Source: RGDT01 sp964630925 (GTDB lineage: Bacteria; Planctomycetota; Planctomycetia; Gemmatales; Gemmataceae). From it: a DNA stretch of 22,906 bases. Of the stretch, positions 13,365 to 20,844 are shown in pieces (positions within the stretch are counted from its first letter, which is position 1; each line of letters begins with the position of its first letter). Position numbers and translations under genes: made by a program. The notes beneath the pieces were generated by a model. It did no database searches, had not been told where the DNA came from, and worked only from the letters and a program-made list of their open reading frames with translations. The stretch lies in NCBI GenBank assembly GCA_964630925.1, contig CAZVZK010000162.1, forward strand, positions 1 through 22,906. The letters are read 5' to 3'.

Positions 13365-16300
13365 ATGCTCACCACCCCCCGCGCCCTGCTGGCTCTCAAC
13401 GCCGCGCTCCTCCTCGGCACCCTCGCCGTCTGGTCGGCCTCCGCCCCACGCCGTCCCGGCCGCGGGCCCGCACTCGTCTGGGAGCGTCAGGAGCCCCCCC
13501 TGTCGCCGGCGTGGCCCGACCAGCCTCGCTTCACCAGCGACGGCGCACGCCGACCCGTCCTGGCCGCCTCCGCCGTCCTCTTCACCGACTCGCGCCACGA
13601 CTGCCTCACCGCCGCCGAACGCGACACCGGCGAGGTCCGCTGGCGCTTCCACGCCGACGGCCCCATCCGCTTCGCCCCCGCGGTGTGGGACGGCAAGGCC
13701 TACGCCGTCAGCGACGACGGACGCATCACCTGCCTCGCCCTCGACGACGGGCACGTCCTGTGGCGTTTCCAGGCCGCACCCAACGGCCCCCTCGTCCTCG
13801 GCAACGAGCGCCTCATCAGCGCCTGGCCGGCTCGCGGCGCCCCTGTCATCTCCGACGACGGCGAGCAGGCCACGGTGTACTTCGCCTCCGGCATCTGGCC
13901 GTTCATGGGCGTGTTCCTGTACGCCCTCGACGCCCGCACCGGCGAGGTGCGCTGGTGTAACTCCGGCGAAGGGTCCAGCTTCATCAAGCAGCCGCACGCC
14001 ACCGACGCCTTCGCCGGCGTCGCCCCTCAAGGGACGCTCGTCGTGAGTGGGAAGTACCTGCTCGTCCCCGGCGGGCGCTCCATCCCCGCCGTCTACGACC
14101 GGCACACCGGCAGGCTGATCCACTACAAGCTCAACGACTCCAGCAAGCTCGGCGGCGGGCCGGACATCGCCGTCGCCGGCGACATCTACGCCAACGGCGG
14201 CGGCTGCTTCGACCTGGAGACGGGCAGGCACCTCGGCCCCGTCTCCGAGCCGCACCACGGCGAGGGCGCCGTCCTGTACAGCGCCAAGGGCGACCGGCTG
14301 CGTGCGTTCGACCCGGCCCGCCGCCCGCCCCCGGCGGAGGAGACGGACGCCAAGGGGAAACGCAAGCCGAAGAAGCTGCCGGGCGAGGACTGGCTCGGCA
14401 AGCCCTTGGGCTCTCTCCAGCTCGGCCAGGTCACGGCCCTGGCCGCCGACGAGGGCCGCGTCTACGCCGGCGCTGCCGGGCGGGTCTACGCCGTCGAGGG
14501 CCTGGCCGCCGGGCGCCCTTCCATCGTCTGGCAGGTCCGCGTCACCGGGACACCGGCCCACGTCGCCGCCGAGGACGGAGCCGTCACCGTCAGCACGCGC
14601 GAGGGCGGCCTGTTCCACTTCGCCCCCGACGGCGGTGGACCGATCAGGCACCGCCGCGAGGCCCGTCCCCTGCCGGCCTCCGCGCCCGACGAGGCCGCCC
14701 TCGCCCGTCGCTGGCTCGCCTGGGCCAACGCCTCCGGCGGATACGCCGTCATCGCCAACGCCCCGGCGGGCGTGGCCCACGAGCTGTTGCGCATCTCGCC
14801 CCTCCGCCTCATCTTCCTCGACACCGACGAGGCACGCGTCGCCGCCCTCCGCGAGACGTTCCGCGCCGCCCACATCGATGGCCAGCGCGCCGCCGTGCTG
14901 CCGCTTTCCGCCGCCGAGGCCATGCTGCCGCCGTACCTCTGCTCCCTCCTCGCCATCGCCGACGCGGAGGGGCTGACGGGCGACGCCGCCTTGTTGGACA
15001 GGCTGGCGAACTCTCTGCGTCCGTTCGGCGGGGTGGCGTGCCTGCCGGCGGAGCTGGTGTCGCTCAAGGACGTGGAGGACTGGCGCGCCAGGACGAAGAC
15101 GCTCGGCCCGCCGCGCGTCGAGGGCAAGGACGGCTGGGTGGTGCTGCGCCGCGAGGGCGCGTTACCCGGCTCGGCGGACTGGACTCACCAGAATGCCGAC
15201 GCCGCAAACTCGCGCGTCTCCCGCGACACCCTCGTCCGCGCACCGCTCGGCGTCCTGTGGTTCGGCGGCCCCGGCAACCAGGACATCCTGCCACGCCACG
15301 GCCACGGGCCCGTGCCCCAGTCCGTCGGCGGGCGGGTGATCATCGAGGGGATGGATTCGCTGCGGGCCATCGACGCCTACACGGGCCGCCTCCTGTGGCA
15401 GACACGCCTGCCGGGGCTGGGCAAGGTGTACGACAACACGGCCCACCAGGCGGGCGCCAACGCCGCCGGCAGCAACTACGTCTCGACCCCCGAGGGCATC
15501 TTCGTCGCCCTGGGCCGGCAGTGCCTGCGCCTCGACCCCGAGACGGGCCGGGTCACGCGGATGTACGCCCTGCCGCCCATGCCCGGCGAGCGCGAGGCCC
15601 CGGAGTGGACGTTCGTGTCTGTCGCGGAGGGCCGCCTGATCGGGGCGGCGCGGACCGCGGCGCGTGGCAAGCGCAAGAAGGGCGAGTTCGTCGGCCTGGA
15701 ATCGAGCCGGCGAGTCACCGTCCTCGACATCACCTCCGGCAAACCCCTCTGGAGCGAGGCGGCACGCTTCGGCTTCCGACACAACGGCATCGTGGCGGGC
15801 GGCGGCACGCTGTACCTCCTCGACCGCGAGGCCGACGTGACGGGCAAGCTGAAGGAGTACAGGGGCCGCGTTGCGGCGTTCGACCTGCACACGGGGGGCC
15901 GGCGGTGGGAACACACGCAAGGCGTCTTCGGCACCTGGCTGGGGGTCTCCTTGCAACACGGCGTACTGGTCGAGGCGGGCCTGATGACGCGCGACACCCT
16001 GCGCGACGAGGCCAAGGGCATGCGCGCGTTCCGGGCCGACTCCGGCAAGGTGCTGTGGCACGAGGCGGGGTATCACGGCCCGCCACTTCTGCATGGGCGG
16101 CGCATCCTCAAGGGCGGCGACGACCGCGGCGGCAGCGGGACGGCGTGCGACATCCTCACCGGCAAGCCTGTTCTGGTGCCGGACCCGCTCACGGGTGAGA
16201 AGATCCCGTGGCGCTGGCAGCGGACCTACGGCTGCAACACGCCGGGGGCGTGCGAGCACCTGGTGCTGTTCCGCAGCGGGGCGGCGGGCTTCTACGACCT

Positions 16301-17000
16301 GGCCGACGACGGCGGAACCGGCAACCTCGGCGGATTCCGCTCGTCCTGCACGCTCAACCTGATCCCCGCCGGCGGCGTTCTGGCCGCCCCCGACTACACG
16401 CGGACGTGTACGTGCAGCTATCAGAATCAGACCTCGGCGGCGTTCGTCCACCGGCCGGAGGTCGAGATGTGGACATTCACCACGTCGCGGAACGTTACCG
16501 GCGTTGTGCGCCGCGTGGGCGTCAACCTGGGCGCGCCGGGCGGGCGCAAGGCCGCCGACGGGACGCTGTGGCTGGAGCATCCGCCGGCGGGCGGCCCGTC
16601 GCCGAAGCTGGGCGTGACGTCCGTGCCCGCGAAGCCGGACGTCTTCCGCATGCACTCGTCGCAGGCCGAGGGCGCCGGCCCGGCCTGGGTGACCGCGTCT
16701 GGCGTGCGCGACATCAAGGAGCTGAAGATCCCGCTTGGCGGTGCGGCGAACGCACGGCGGCGATACACGGTGCGGCTGTATTTCCTGGAGCCGGACGGGC
16801 TGGCGGCGGGGGCGCGGCGGTTCACGGTGTCGGTCCAGGGCCGCAAGCCGCTGGAGGTGGACGTGAGCGCCGATGCGGGCGGGCCGGGCCGGGGGCTGTT
16901 GCACGAGGTGAAGGGCGTCGAGGCGGGGCAGCAGCTCACGCTGACGTTCAGCCCCGGCGCGGTGCTGAGCGGCGTGGAGGCCGTCGCCGACGGGTGGTGA
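13365..17000 (+). CDS. Giant exported mosaic: PQQ propellers, degenerate methyltransferase-like domain, malectin-like C-terminus
   Basis: Protein of 1211 residues. A signal peptide or anchor covers 1-27. A first PQQ-type propeller spans about 35-430 (blade motifs TGEVRWRFH, GHVLWRF, TGEVRWCNS). Residues ~440-600 look like a Rossmann methyltransferase domain: GYAVIANAPAG (459-469) in place of the glycine-rich SAM loop, LIFLDTDEARVAALRE (482-497) for the acidic beta-2 end, PPYLCSLLAIAD (522-533) and SLRPFGGVACL (550-560). A second propeller runs from WTHQNAD (606-612) to about 1070, with Cys motif CTCSYQNQTS (1015-1024). The end (~1080-1211) resembles a malectin-type carbohydrate-binding fold (YTVRLYF at 1134-1140). 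The ATG at 13365 begins the signal peptide; no Shine-Dalgarno site is seen. The frame is open from 12771, but that overlaps the TIGR03067 gene. Its last 53 bp overlap a convergent gene. Function unknown. Confidence 0.88.
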   Translation: MLTTPRALLALNAALLLGTLAVWSASAPRRPGRGPALVWERQEPPLSPAWPDQPRFTSDGARRPVLAASAVLFTDSRHDCLTAAERDTGEVRWRFHADGPIRFAPAVWDGKAYAVSDDGRITCLALDDGHVLWRFQAAPNGPLVLGNERLISAWPARGAPVISDDGEQATVYFASGIWPFMGVFLYALDARTGEVRWCNSGEGSSFIKQPHATDAFAGVAPQGTLVVSGKYLLVPGGRSIPAVYDRHTGRLIHYKLNDSSKLGGGPDIAVAGDIYANGGGCFDLETGRHLGPVSEPHHGEGAVLYSAKGDRLRAFDPARRPPPAEETDAKGKRKPKKLPGEDWLGKPLGSLQLGQVTALAADEGRVYAGAAGRVYAVEGLAAGRPSIVWQVRVTGTPAHVAAEDGAVTVSTREGGLFHFAPDGGGPIRHRREARPLPASAPDEAALARRWLAWANASGGYAVIANAPAGVAHELLRISPLRLIFLDTDEARVAALRETFRAAHIDGQRAAVLPLSAAEAMLPPYLCSLLAIADAEGLTGDAALLDRLANSLRPFGGVACLPAELVSLKDVEDWRARTKTLGPPRVEGKDGWVVLRREGALPGSADWTHQNADAANSRVSRDTLVRAPLGVLWFGGPGNQDILPRHGHGPVPQSVGGRVIIEGMDSLRAIDAYTGRLLWQTRLPGLGKVYDNTAHQAGANAAGSNYVSTPEGIFVALGRQCLRLDPETGRVTRMYALPPMPGEREAPEWTFVSVAEGRLIGAARTAARGKRKKGEFVGLESSRRVTVLDITSGKPLWSEAARFGFRHNGIVAGGGTLYLLDREADVTGKLKEYRGRVAAFDLHTGGRRWEHTQGVFGTWLGVSLQHGVLVEAGLMTRDTLRDEAKGMRAFRADSGKVLWHEAGYHGPPLLHGRRILKGGDDRGGSGTACDILTGKPVLVPDPLTGEKIPWRWQRTYGCNTPGACEHLVLFRSGAAGFYDLADDGGTGNLGGFRSSCTLNLIPAGGVLAAPDYTRTCTCSYQNQTSAAFVHRPEVEMWTFTTSRNVTGVVRRVGVNLGAPGGRKAADGTLWLEHPPAGGPSPKLGVTSVPAKPDVFRMHSSQAEGAGPAWVTASGVRDIKELKIPLGGAANARRRYTVRLYFLEPDGLAAGARRFTVSVQGRKPLEVDVSADAGGPGRGLLHEVKGVEAGQQLTLTFSPGAVLSGVEAVADGW

Positions 17001-17250
17001 TGGCTGTTGCGGTATTGAGAAGAACAGAAGCTGGCGGACTCAGGTCGTTGGAATCCGCGATGTACCGCCTCCGCATGACGCCGGCGTCGTCGATGCTGTA
17101 CGTCGCGATGACGCAGCCGTCGTGAGAATCCTGCCGGCTCGCCCGCGCCCAGGCCTGGACATCGGCGCGGGAGCGGATCGGCGTGTCGGGCGGGGCGTGG
17201 AGGGCCATCTCGGCGAGGCGTTTCGGGCCGACGTAGGGGTAGAGCGTCAT
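16948..17250 (-). CDS. Small hypothetical protein, 100 residues
   Basis: Cytoplasmic protein of 100 residues, not assigned to a named family. The first ~70 residues look like real protein (TLYPYVGPKRLAE, then TPIRSRADVQAWAR, then DGCVIATYSIDDAGVMRRRYIA), and I recall similar short proteins in planctomycetes. The last ~15 residues are Arg/Pro-rich and may be frame drift into the convergent gene. Its ATG overlaps the stop of the DUF2199 gene (ATGA at 17247-17250), which strongly supports translation. Its 3' end overlaps the 3' end of the giant propeller gene by 53 bp on the other strand. Confidence 0.68.
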   Translation of the reverse strand: MTLYPYVGPKRLAEMALHAPPDTPIRSRADVQAWARASRQDSHDGCVIATYSIDDAGVMRRRYIADSNDLSPPASVLLNTATAITTRRRRPPRRSAPRRG

Positions 17251-17744
17251 CCGTGCAGGACCGCCTCGGCGATCTGCTGGACGCGCGCCGGCGTGATGCC
17301 GCCGCGCTGCTCGGCGATGAGAGGGTGCGTGCCGTCGGCCAGCTCGACCAGCGGGCGCAGGCCGACGGCCCGCGTCCGCAACAGCACCGGCAGGCCCAGG
17401 GTGTCAGGGTAGCACGGGATGGCCGTCGCCAGGGTGCCGGGGAATGGCGGCTCCGACTCGCGGCCCGGGGTCTCCCACACCTCGCAGGCGCGCGCGAAGT
17501 CCTGCCTGCTCACCTGCACCCACACGTCCCACGAGAACCGCTCCTCCACGCCCTCCACCGCGATCTGGAGGTTGCCGTAGAGGTAGAAGTCCTTCTTCTC
17601 CAGGACGCACTGGTCGGCGTTGATGAGGGTGAGGTCGCGGGCGGCGTCGTCGAGCAGGAAGAAGCGGAGGGGCGCCTTCACGCCGTAGTGCATCGGCAGC
17701 TCGTCGTGGTGTTGGCCGCAGGTGCCGCAGTCGTAGCCCTTCAT
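17247..17744 (-). CDS. DUF2199 family protein
   Basis: Protein of 165 residues that fits DUF2199 along its whole length: an N-terminal CGTCGQHHDELP (6-17), a LINADQCVLEKKDFYLYGNLQI block (40-61), FSWDVWVQVSRQDFARACEVWETPGRE (70-96), CYPDTLGLPV (111-120), GLRPLVEL (128-135) and HPLIAEQRGGITPARVQQIAEAVLH (140-164). The Cys6/Cys9/His pattern could bind zinc, though only one CxxC is present. The biochemical role of the family is unknown. Its start shares one base with the stop of the SnoaL-like gene (TGATG at 17742-17746) and its stop overlaps the next start by four bases, so three genes are translationally coupled. Confidence 0.9.
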   Translation of the reverse strand: MKGYDCGTCGQHHDELPMHYGVKAPLRFFLLDDAARDLTLINADQCVLEKKDFYLYGNLQIAVEGVEERFSWDVWVQVSRQDFARACEVWETPGRESEPPFPGTLATAIPCYPDTLGLPVLLRTRAVGLRPLVELADGTHPLIAEQRGGITPARVQQIAEAVLHG

Positions 17745-18154
17745 CACGCCCCCCCGGCCAGGCCACGCAGGACCTCGGCGATGTTGGTGTGCTGCCAGCC
17801 CTCGCGGAACTTGCCCGCGGCGAAGCGGATCCACGTCACGCCGCGGAACGTCACGCGGCGTCCGGTGGGCGGGCAGCCGACGCCGTCGCAGGCGTGGGTG
17901 CCCTCGGCGAGCCAGCGGACGGCGACGTGGTCGTCCTGGCCGATGGCGCTCTCGACGACGATGCGCAGGTCGGGGAAGGCGGCCAGGAACGGGCGGTGGA
18001 TGCGCTCGCGAAACGCCTCCGGGCCGCGCAGCTCGGTGTCGTCGGCGTGGCAGACGCTCTCGGCGTCGAGCAGCTCGTCGATGGTGTCGTCGCGTCGCTC
18101 GTTCCACACCTCGTGGAACCAGCGGTTGGCGAGCGTGACGTGGAGCGCGGACAT
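17744..18154 (-). CDS. SnoaL-like (NTF2-fold) protein
   Basis: Protein of 136 residues with the SnoaL-like polyketide-cyclase/NTF2 fold: N-terminal helix HVTLANRWFHEVWNERRDDTIDELL, then GPEAFRERIHRPFLAAFPDLRIVVE, HVAVRWLAEGTHA, and WIRFAAGKFREGWQHTN near the end. This fold serves as cyclase, isomerase, dehydratase or simple binding domain; a partner enzyme or substrate cannot be named. ATG 18154 is preceded by GGAGG at seven bases; the frame extends upstream to 18211, but that would run over the likely promoter. It is the first gene of the coupled trio with DUF2199 and the 100-residue protein. Confidence 0.88.
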   Translation of the reverse strand: MSALHVTLANRWFHEVWNERRDDTIDELLDAESVCHADDTELRGPEAFRERIHRPFLAAFPDLRIVVESAIGQDDHVAVRWLAEGTHACDGVGCPPTGRRVTFRGVTWIRFAAGKFREGWQHTNIAEVLRGLAGGA

Positions 18155-18182
18155 GGTCGGCCTCCGGTTGGGCGATGGGGAC

Positions 18183-18211
18183 ATCTCACACGCCGGGGTG
18201 CCGGCCGTCAA
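18183..18211 (-). promoter_or_regulatory. Candidate promoter of the SnoaL-DUF2199 unit
   Basis: On the minus strand, TTGACG (18211-18206, 5 of 6 to the -35 consensus) is followed after exactly 17 bp by TGAGAT (18188-18183, 3 of 6 to the -10). The start codon is 28 bp further on, in line with a short leader. It lies directly after the stop of the upstream 268-residue gene, within a 61-bp gap. Confidence 0.45.
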
Positions 18212-18215
18212 GGGG

Positions 18216-19022
18216 TCACTCGCCCTTGAAGCTCTCCTCGGCGAGGAGGCGGACGAACTTCCAGGTCTTGCCGTCGCGTTTCAGCTCGACGGTGAACCGG
18301 GCGTGATACATCCGGTCGTGGCAGCCGGCAGTCGCGAAGAGGGCGTCCCCGTCGCGCCACAGGGCCCATCTGGGGGACTTCGGGTAGAAGAGGTACGAGC
18401 CGCCGAGGCGGGTGATCAGCTCGGCCCGCCGGCGGGCGTACTCTTCCGCCGCCAGGGCGGCGGCCGGGGCCAGCTCCTTCGTCATCTCGACAGGCCTGGC
18501 GTCCGCCGCTTTCTTCTTCGCCTCCTCGAACCCCCTGGAGGCGGCCCTGCGTTCGTTGAAGACCAGCACGTCGGGGCTGGCAGCAGGCGTCACCTTCTTG
18601 ACCCAATCGGCGAAGCGCTCGCCGACGGGCAGGCAGCGGAGGAGGTAGAGGTCCTCGGCCAGCCCCCGCGTGCGCAGGGTGTAGGCGGGCCGCCCCAGCA
18701 AACGCACCACGGCGCGGACGGCGCCGCCCGGCGTGCCGGCGCAGGTCGTCGAGAGGATGAGCGGGATGACGCGCGACCCGGACCACGGGCCGACGAGCCA
18801 CTCACCCATCGCCGTGCGGCGGAAGAACAGCCGGTCCGGCTTGTCCTCGACGCGGAGGCGGGCCGTCTCCTTGACACCGTCGATGGTGAAATCGACGGTG
18901 TACTCGCCGGCGGACGACATCGCCCCCAGCACCTCGTCGCGCTCGGCGGCGAGGGCGCGGGCGTCCCACACGCCGGGCGCGGCGGCGGGGATCAGGAGGG
19001 CGGCCAACGCGAATGCGGACAT
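18216..19022 (-). CDS. Secreted hypothetical protein, 268 residues
   Basis: I do not recognise a family. Residues 1-16 are a short signal peptide (FALAALLIPAAAPG). The N-terminal half has alternating strands (GEYTVDFTIDG, TARLRVEDKPDRLFFRR) and a Leu-rich segment (RVIPLILSTTC). The centre is a charged Ala/Lys/Glu helix region (~165-210), possibly a short coiled coil. The C-terminus is strand-rich (ARFTVELKRDGKTWKFVRLL), which reminds one of small NTF2-like or lipocalin-like folds, without firm support. GGAGG lies seven bases before the ATG. The gene starts 22 bp after the macro-domain gene ends, so it may be transcribed with it. Confidence 0.78.
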   Translation of the reverse strand: MSAFALAALLIPAAAPGVWDARALAAERDEVLGAMSSAGEYTVDFTIDGVKETARLRVEDKPDRLFFRRTAMGEWLVGPWSGSRVIPLILSTTCAGTPGGAVRAVVRLLGRPAYTLRTRGLAEDLYLLRCLPVGERFADWVKKVTPAASPDVLVFNERRAASRGFEEAKKKAADARPVEMTKELAPAAALAAEEYARRRAELITRLGGSYLFYPKSPRWALWRDGDALFATAGCHDRMYHARFTVELKRDGKTWKFVRLLAEESFKGE

Positions 19023-19044
19023 CGTCTGTCCTCCCGTGGCGGGT

Positions 19045-19658
19045 TCAGCGGACGACCTGACGCCCGCCATCGTAGCAGATGGCGAGTTGGCGTGCCGCGA
19101 CGAGGTCCCAGTCGAGGCGGTGGGGTGGCTCCAGGAAATGGCGGTAGGCGGCGGCCATCTGGCGGGCGGCCTCGTCGAACGACACGCCGCCGAAGCCGGT
19201 GCCCATCGCGGGGAACGCCGCCGCCTCGATCTTGCGCGGGTCGGATCTGTTGTGGGCGGCGATGGCGAGGAGTGCGGCCCAGGTGGCGGAATAGACCTTG
19301 TCGGTGCCGTCGATGCTGCCGGGGACACGCATGGTCGGCGCGTGGGCGATGAAGGGGATCGCCTCATCTCCTGTCGCGAGGATGAACGCCGTGCCGACGG
19401 GCTGCTCGCCGTAGTAATCATCCATGATCCGCTGCTGGACGGTTCGCATCAGCCCCTCGCCGAGCGGTGGACGACGGCGGCGTCGATGCCGGCGGTCATG
19501 ATGCCGAAGGCGTTGCCCGCCGTAACGAAGCAGTCGTGCGGCTCCAGATGCTCGAACCTCGCCTTGACGATACGGACGCCGGGTAGGCCGGCGAAGCGGC
19601 GGCGGAAGCCGTCGCACATGGCCTCCTCGGGGTGGACCAGCCAGACGGATTCGAGCAT
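19045..19658 (-). pseudogene. Macro-domain protein broken by a one-base frameshift
   Basis: Two overlapping frames together encode one macro domain of about 204 residues, the ADP-ribose-binding fold. The first (19658 to 19449, 69 residues) carries CFVTAGNAFGIMTAGIDAAVVHR and then runs into a stop. The second continues in the next frame with GEGLMRTVQQRI, PVGTAFILAT, AHAPTMRVPG, NRSDPRKIEAAAFPAMGTGFGG and SFDEAARQMAAAY. Adding one base near 19462-19463 would read HR-F-GEGLMRTV without a break. The first frame's stop overlaps an ATG of the second (TGATG at 19447-19451), so the C-terminal 134 residues could still be made by reinitiation. It may be a true mutation, a sequencing or assembly error, or a genuinely split gene. 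The domain assignment is solid; the broken state is directly visible. Confidence 0.82.
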
Positions 19659-19673
19659 CGGGGTCTCGCGGGA

Positions 19674-20834
19674 TCAGGGGGAGGCGTGGGGCGCGTCGTC
19701 ATCGACCATGAAGAGCTGCGTGCGGAGGGGCGGGATGTAGTGGGCGACGATCTCCCGGAGGGCTTCCACGCCCTCGTGCAGTGGGCCGAAGAGATTCACC
19801 CGGTAGGAGACCACCCCCGGAGACGCGAACCCCCTTCGAGCCAGACCGAGATCCATCTCCCCGACGCCTTGCTCGATGAGGGCACGACGGATCTGCCGCG
19901 CGACCCATTCAACATCCTTGTCCGGCACTTGGAAGTCCACCGCGTGCACCGGGCTGGGCGATGGGACCGGTGTCCCGAGGCGACGGACGAGGTCGCCGGA
20001 GGGCATCCCCAGCAACATCTCGAGTACCCAGGCGACCCTGGCCGGTACGGCTGATCGCAACGACGCAAGGATCGTCGGGTCCGTGACACCGCCCTCCTCC
20101 AGGGCGTCAGCCAGCACAGGTGCGGCCGTGGAATCGCCCTCCCCCGCCGCCGCAGCTATGGCGGCCGCGCTGGGGTGCCGGGCCAATAACCCAGGATGGA
20201 CGACTTCCCGGCAGCACCGCCCCGCCTCGTCTACGAACCGGCCCCACGCATCGCACGGGGGCGCGCCGTCGTCCAACTGCCACCCATACGGCTCCTGTCG
20301 CGAATCCGTCCCTATCAGCCTCCGATCCTGGCGGCGCAAGATGCGGTCTAGCCGCCTCCCCGTGAAGAGGCCGAGTGCGCCCCATGCACCTTCCAGAAGC
20401 GGGAACGCAAAGGTCGCGTCCTGATCGCAAGTCACCGGGGCGGCGAAGCTCAGGAACAGGACAAGTGGGCCGGGGTGAGGCCACTCCGGGTCACGCAGCG
20501 CCAGGCAGCGCCCGAAAAGATCCAATTCCTCCCAACGGAGCCAATGCGGAAGGCGTAAGGGGCCACTGGACACGTCATAACACTCGCGCCAAGACTCCCG
20601 CCTCGCTTCCAACTCGCTGTTGATCAAGTACAGATCGAACCACGGGTACATATTCCAGCGTTGCAGGCAGAGGCGGAAAGTGGGCGTGATCGGCAAATCG
20701 ACCCCGAAGAAGAACCCACCTGACGGGCGATTGCCAAGGGTCGGATACGCCTTCCGATAGACATCCTCCCGGAGAAAGTCGGACCAGAACTCCCGATCAC
20801 CCATCAGTGGGCGCAAGGCGTCCGGGAATGCCAT
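19674..20834 (-). CDS. Hypothetical protein of 386 residues, with a segment like the TIGR02996 repeat-companion region
   Basis: No signal peptide or membrane segment; function unknown. The N-terminal third is rich in aromatics (FFFGVDLPITPTFRLCLQRW, then MYPWFDLYLIN). Residues 238-277 (APVLADALEEGGVTDPTI, then ARVAWVLEMLLG) resemble, from memory, a segment that recurs in Gemmata-type proteins next to TIGR02996 repeats. The C-terminus (~300-375) looks like an alpha/beta sandwich. GAGGGG lies shortly before the ATG. It starts 10 bp after the purB stop, so it is co-transcribed with purB. Its 5' part has clearly lower GC: by hand count 33, 35 and 36 of 60 in three successive 60-bp blocks from 20581, against 46 of 60 at 21001-21060 in purB. 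That suggests a gene of different origin or weaker codon selection. Confidence 0.78.
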   Translation of the reverse strand: MAFPDALRPLMGDREFWSDFLREDVYRKAYPTLGNRPSGGFFFGVDLPITPTFRLCLQRWNMYPWFDLYLINSELEARRESWRECYDVSSGPLRLPHWLRWEELDLFGRCLALRDPEWPHPGPLVLFLSFAAPVTCDQDATFAFPLLEGAWGALGLFTGRRLDRILRRQDRRLIGTDSRQEPYGWQLDDGAPPCDAWGRFVDEAGRCCREVVHPGLLARHPSAAAIAAAAGEGDSTAAPVLADALEEGGVTDPTILASLRSAVPARVAWVLEMLLGMPSGDLVRRLGTPVPSPSPVHAVDFQVPDKDVEWVARQIRRALIEQGVGEMDLGLARRGFASPGVVSYRVNLFGPLHEGVEALREIVAHYIPPLRTQLFMVDDDAPHASP

Positions 20835-20844
20835 CGCGTCCCCC

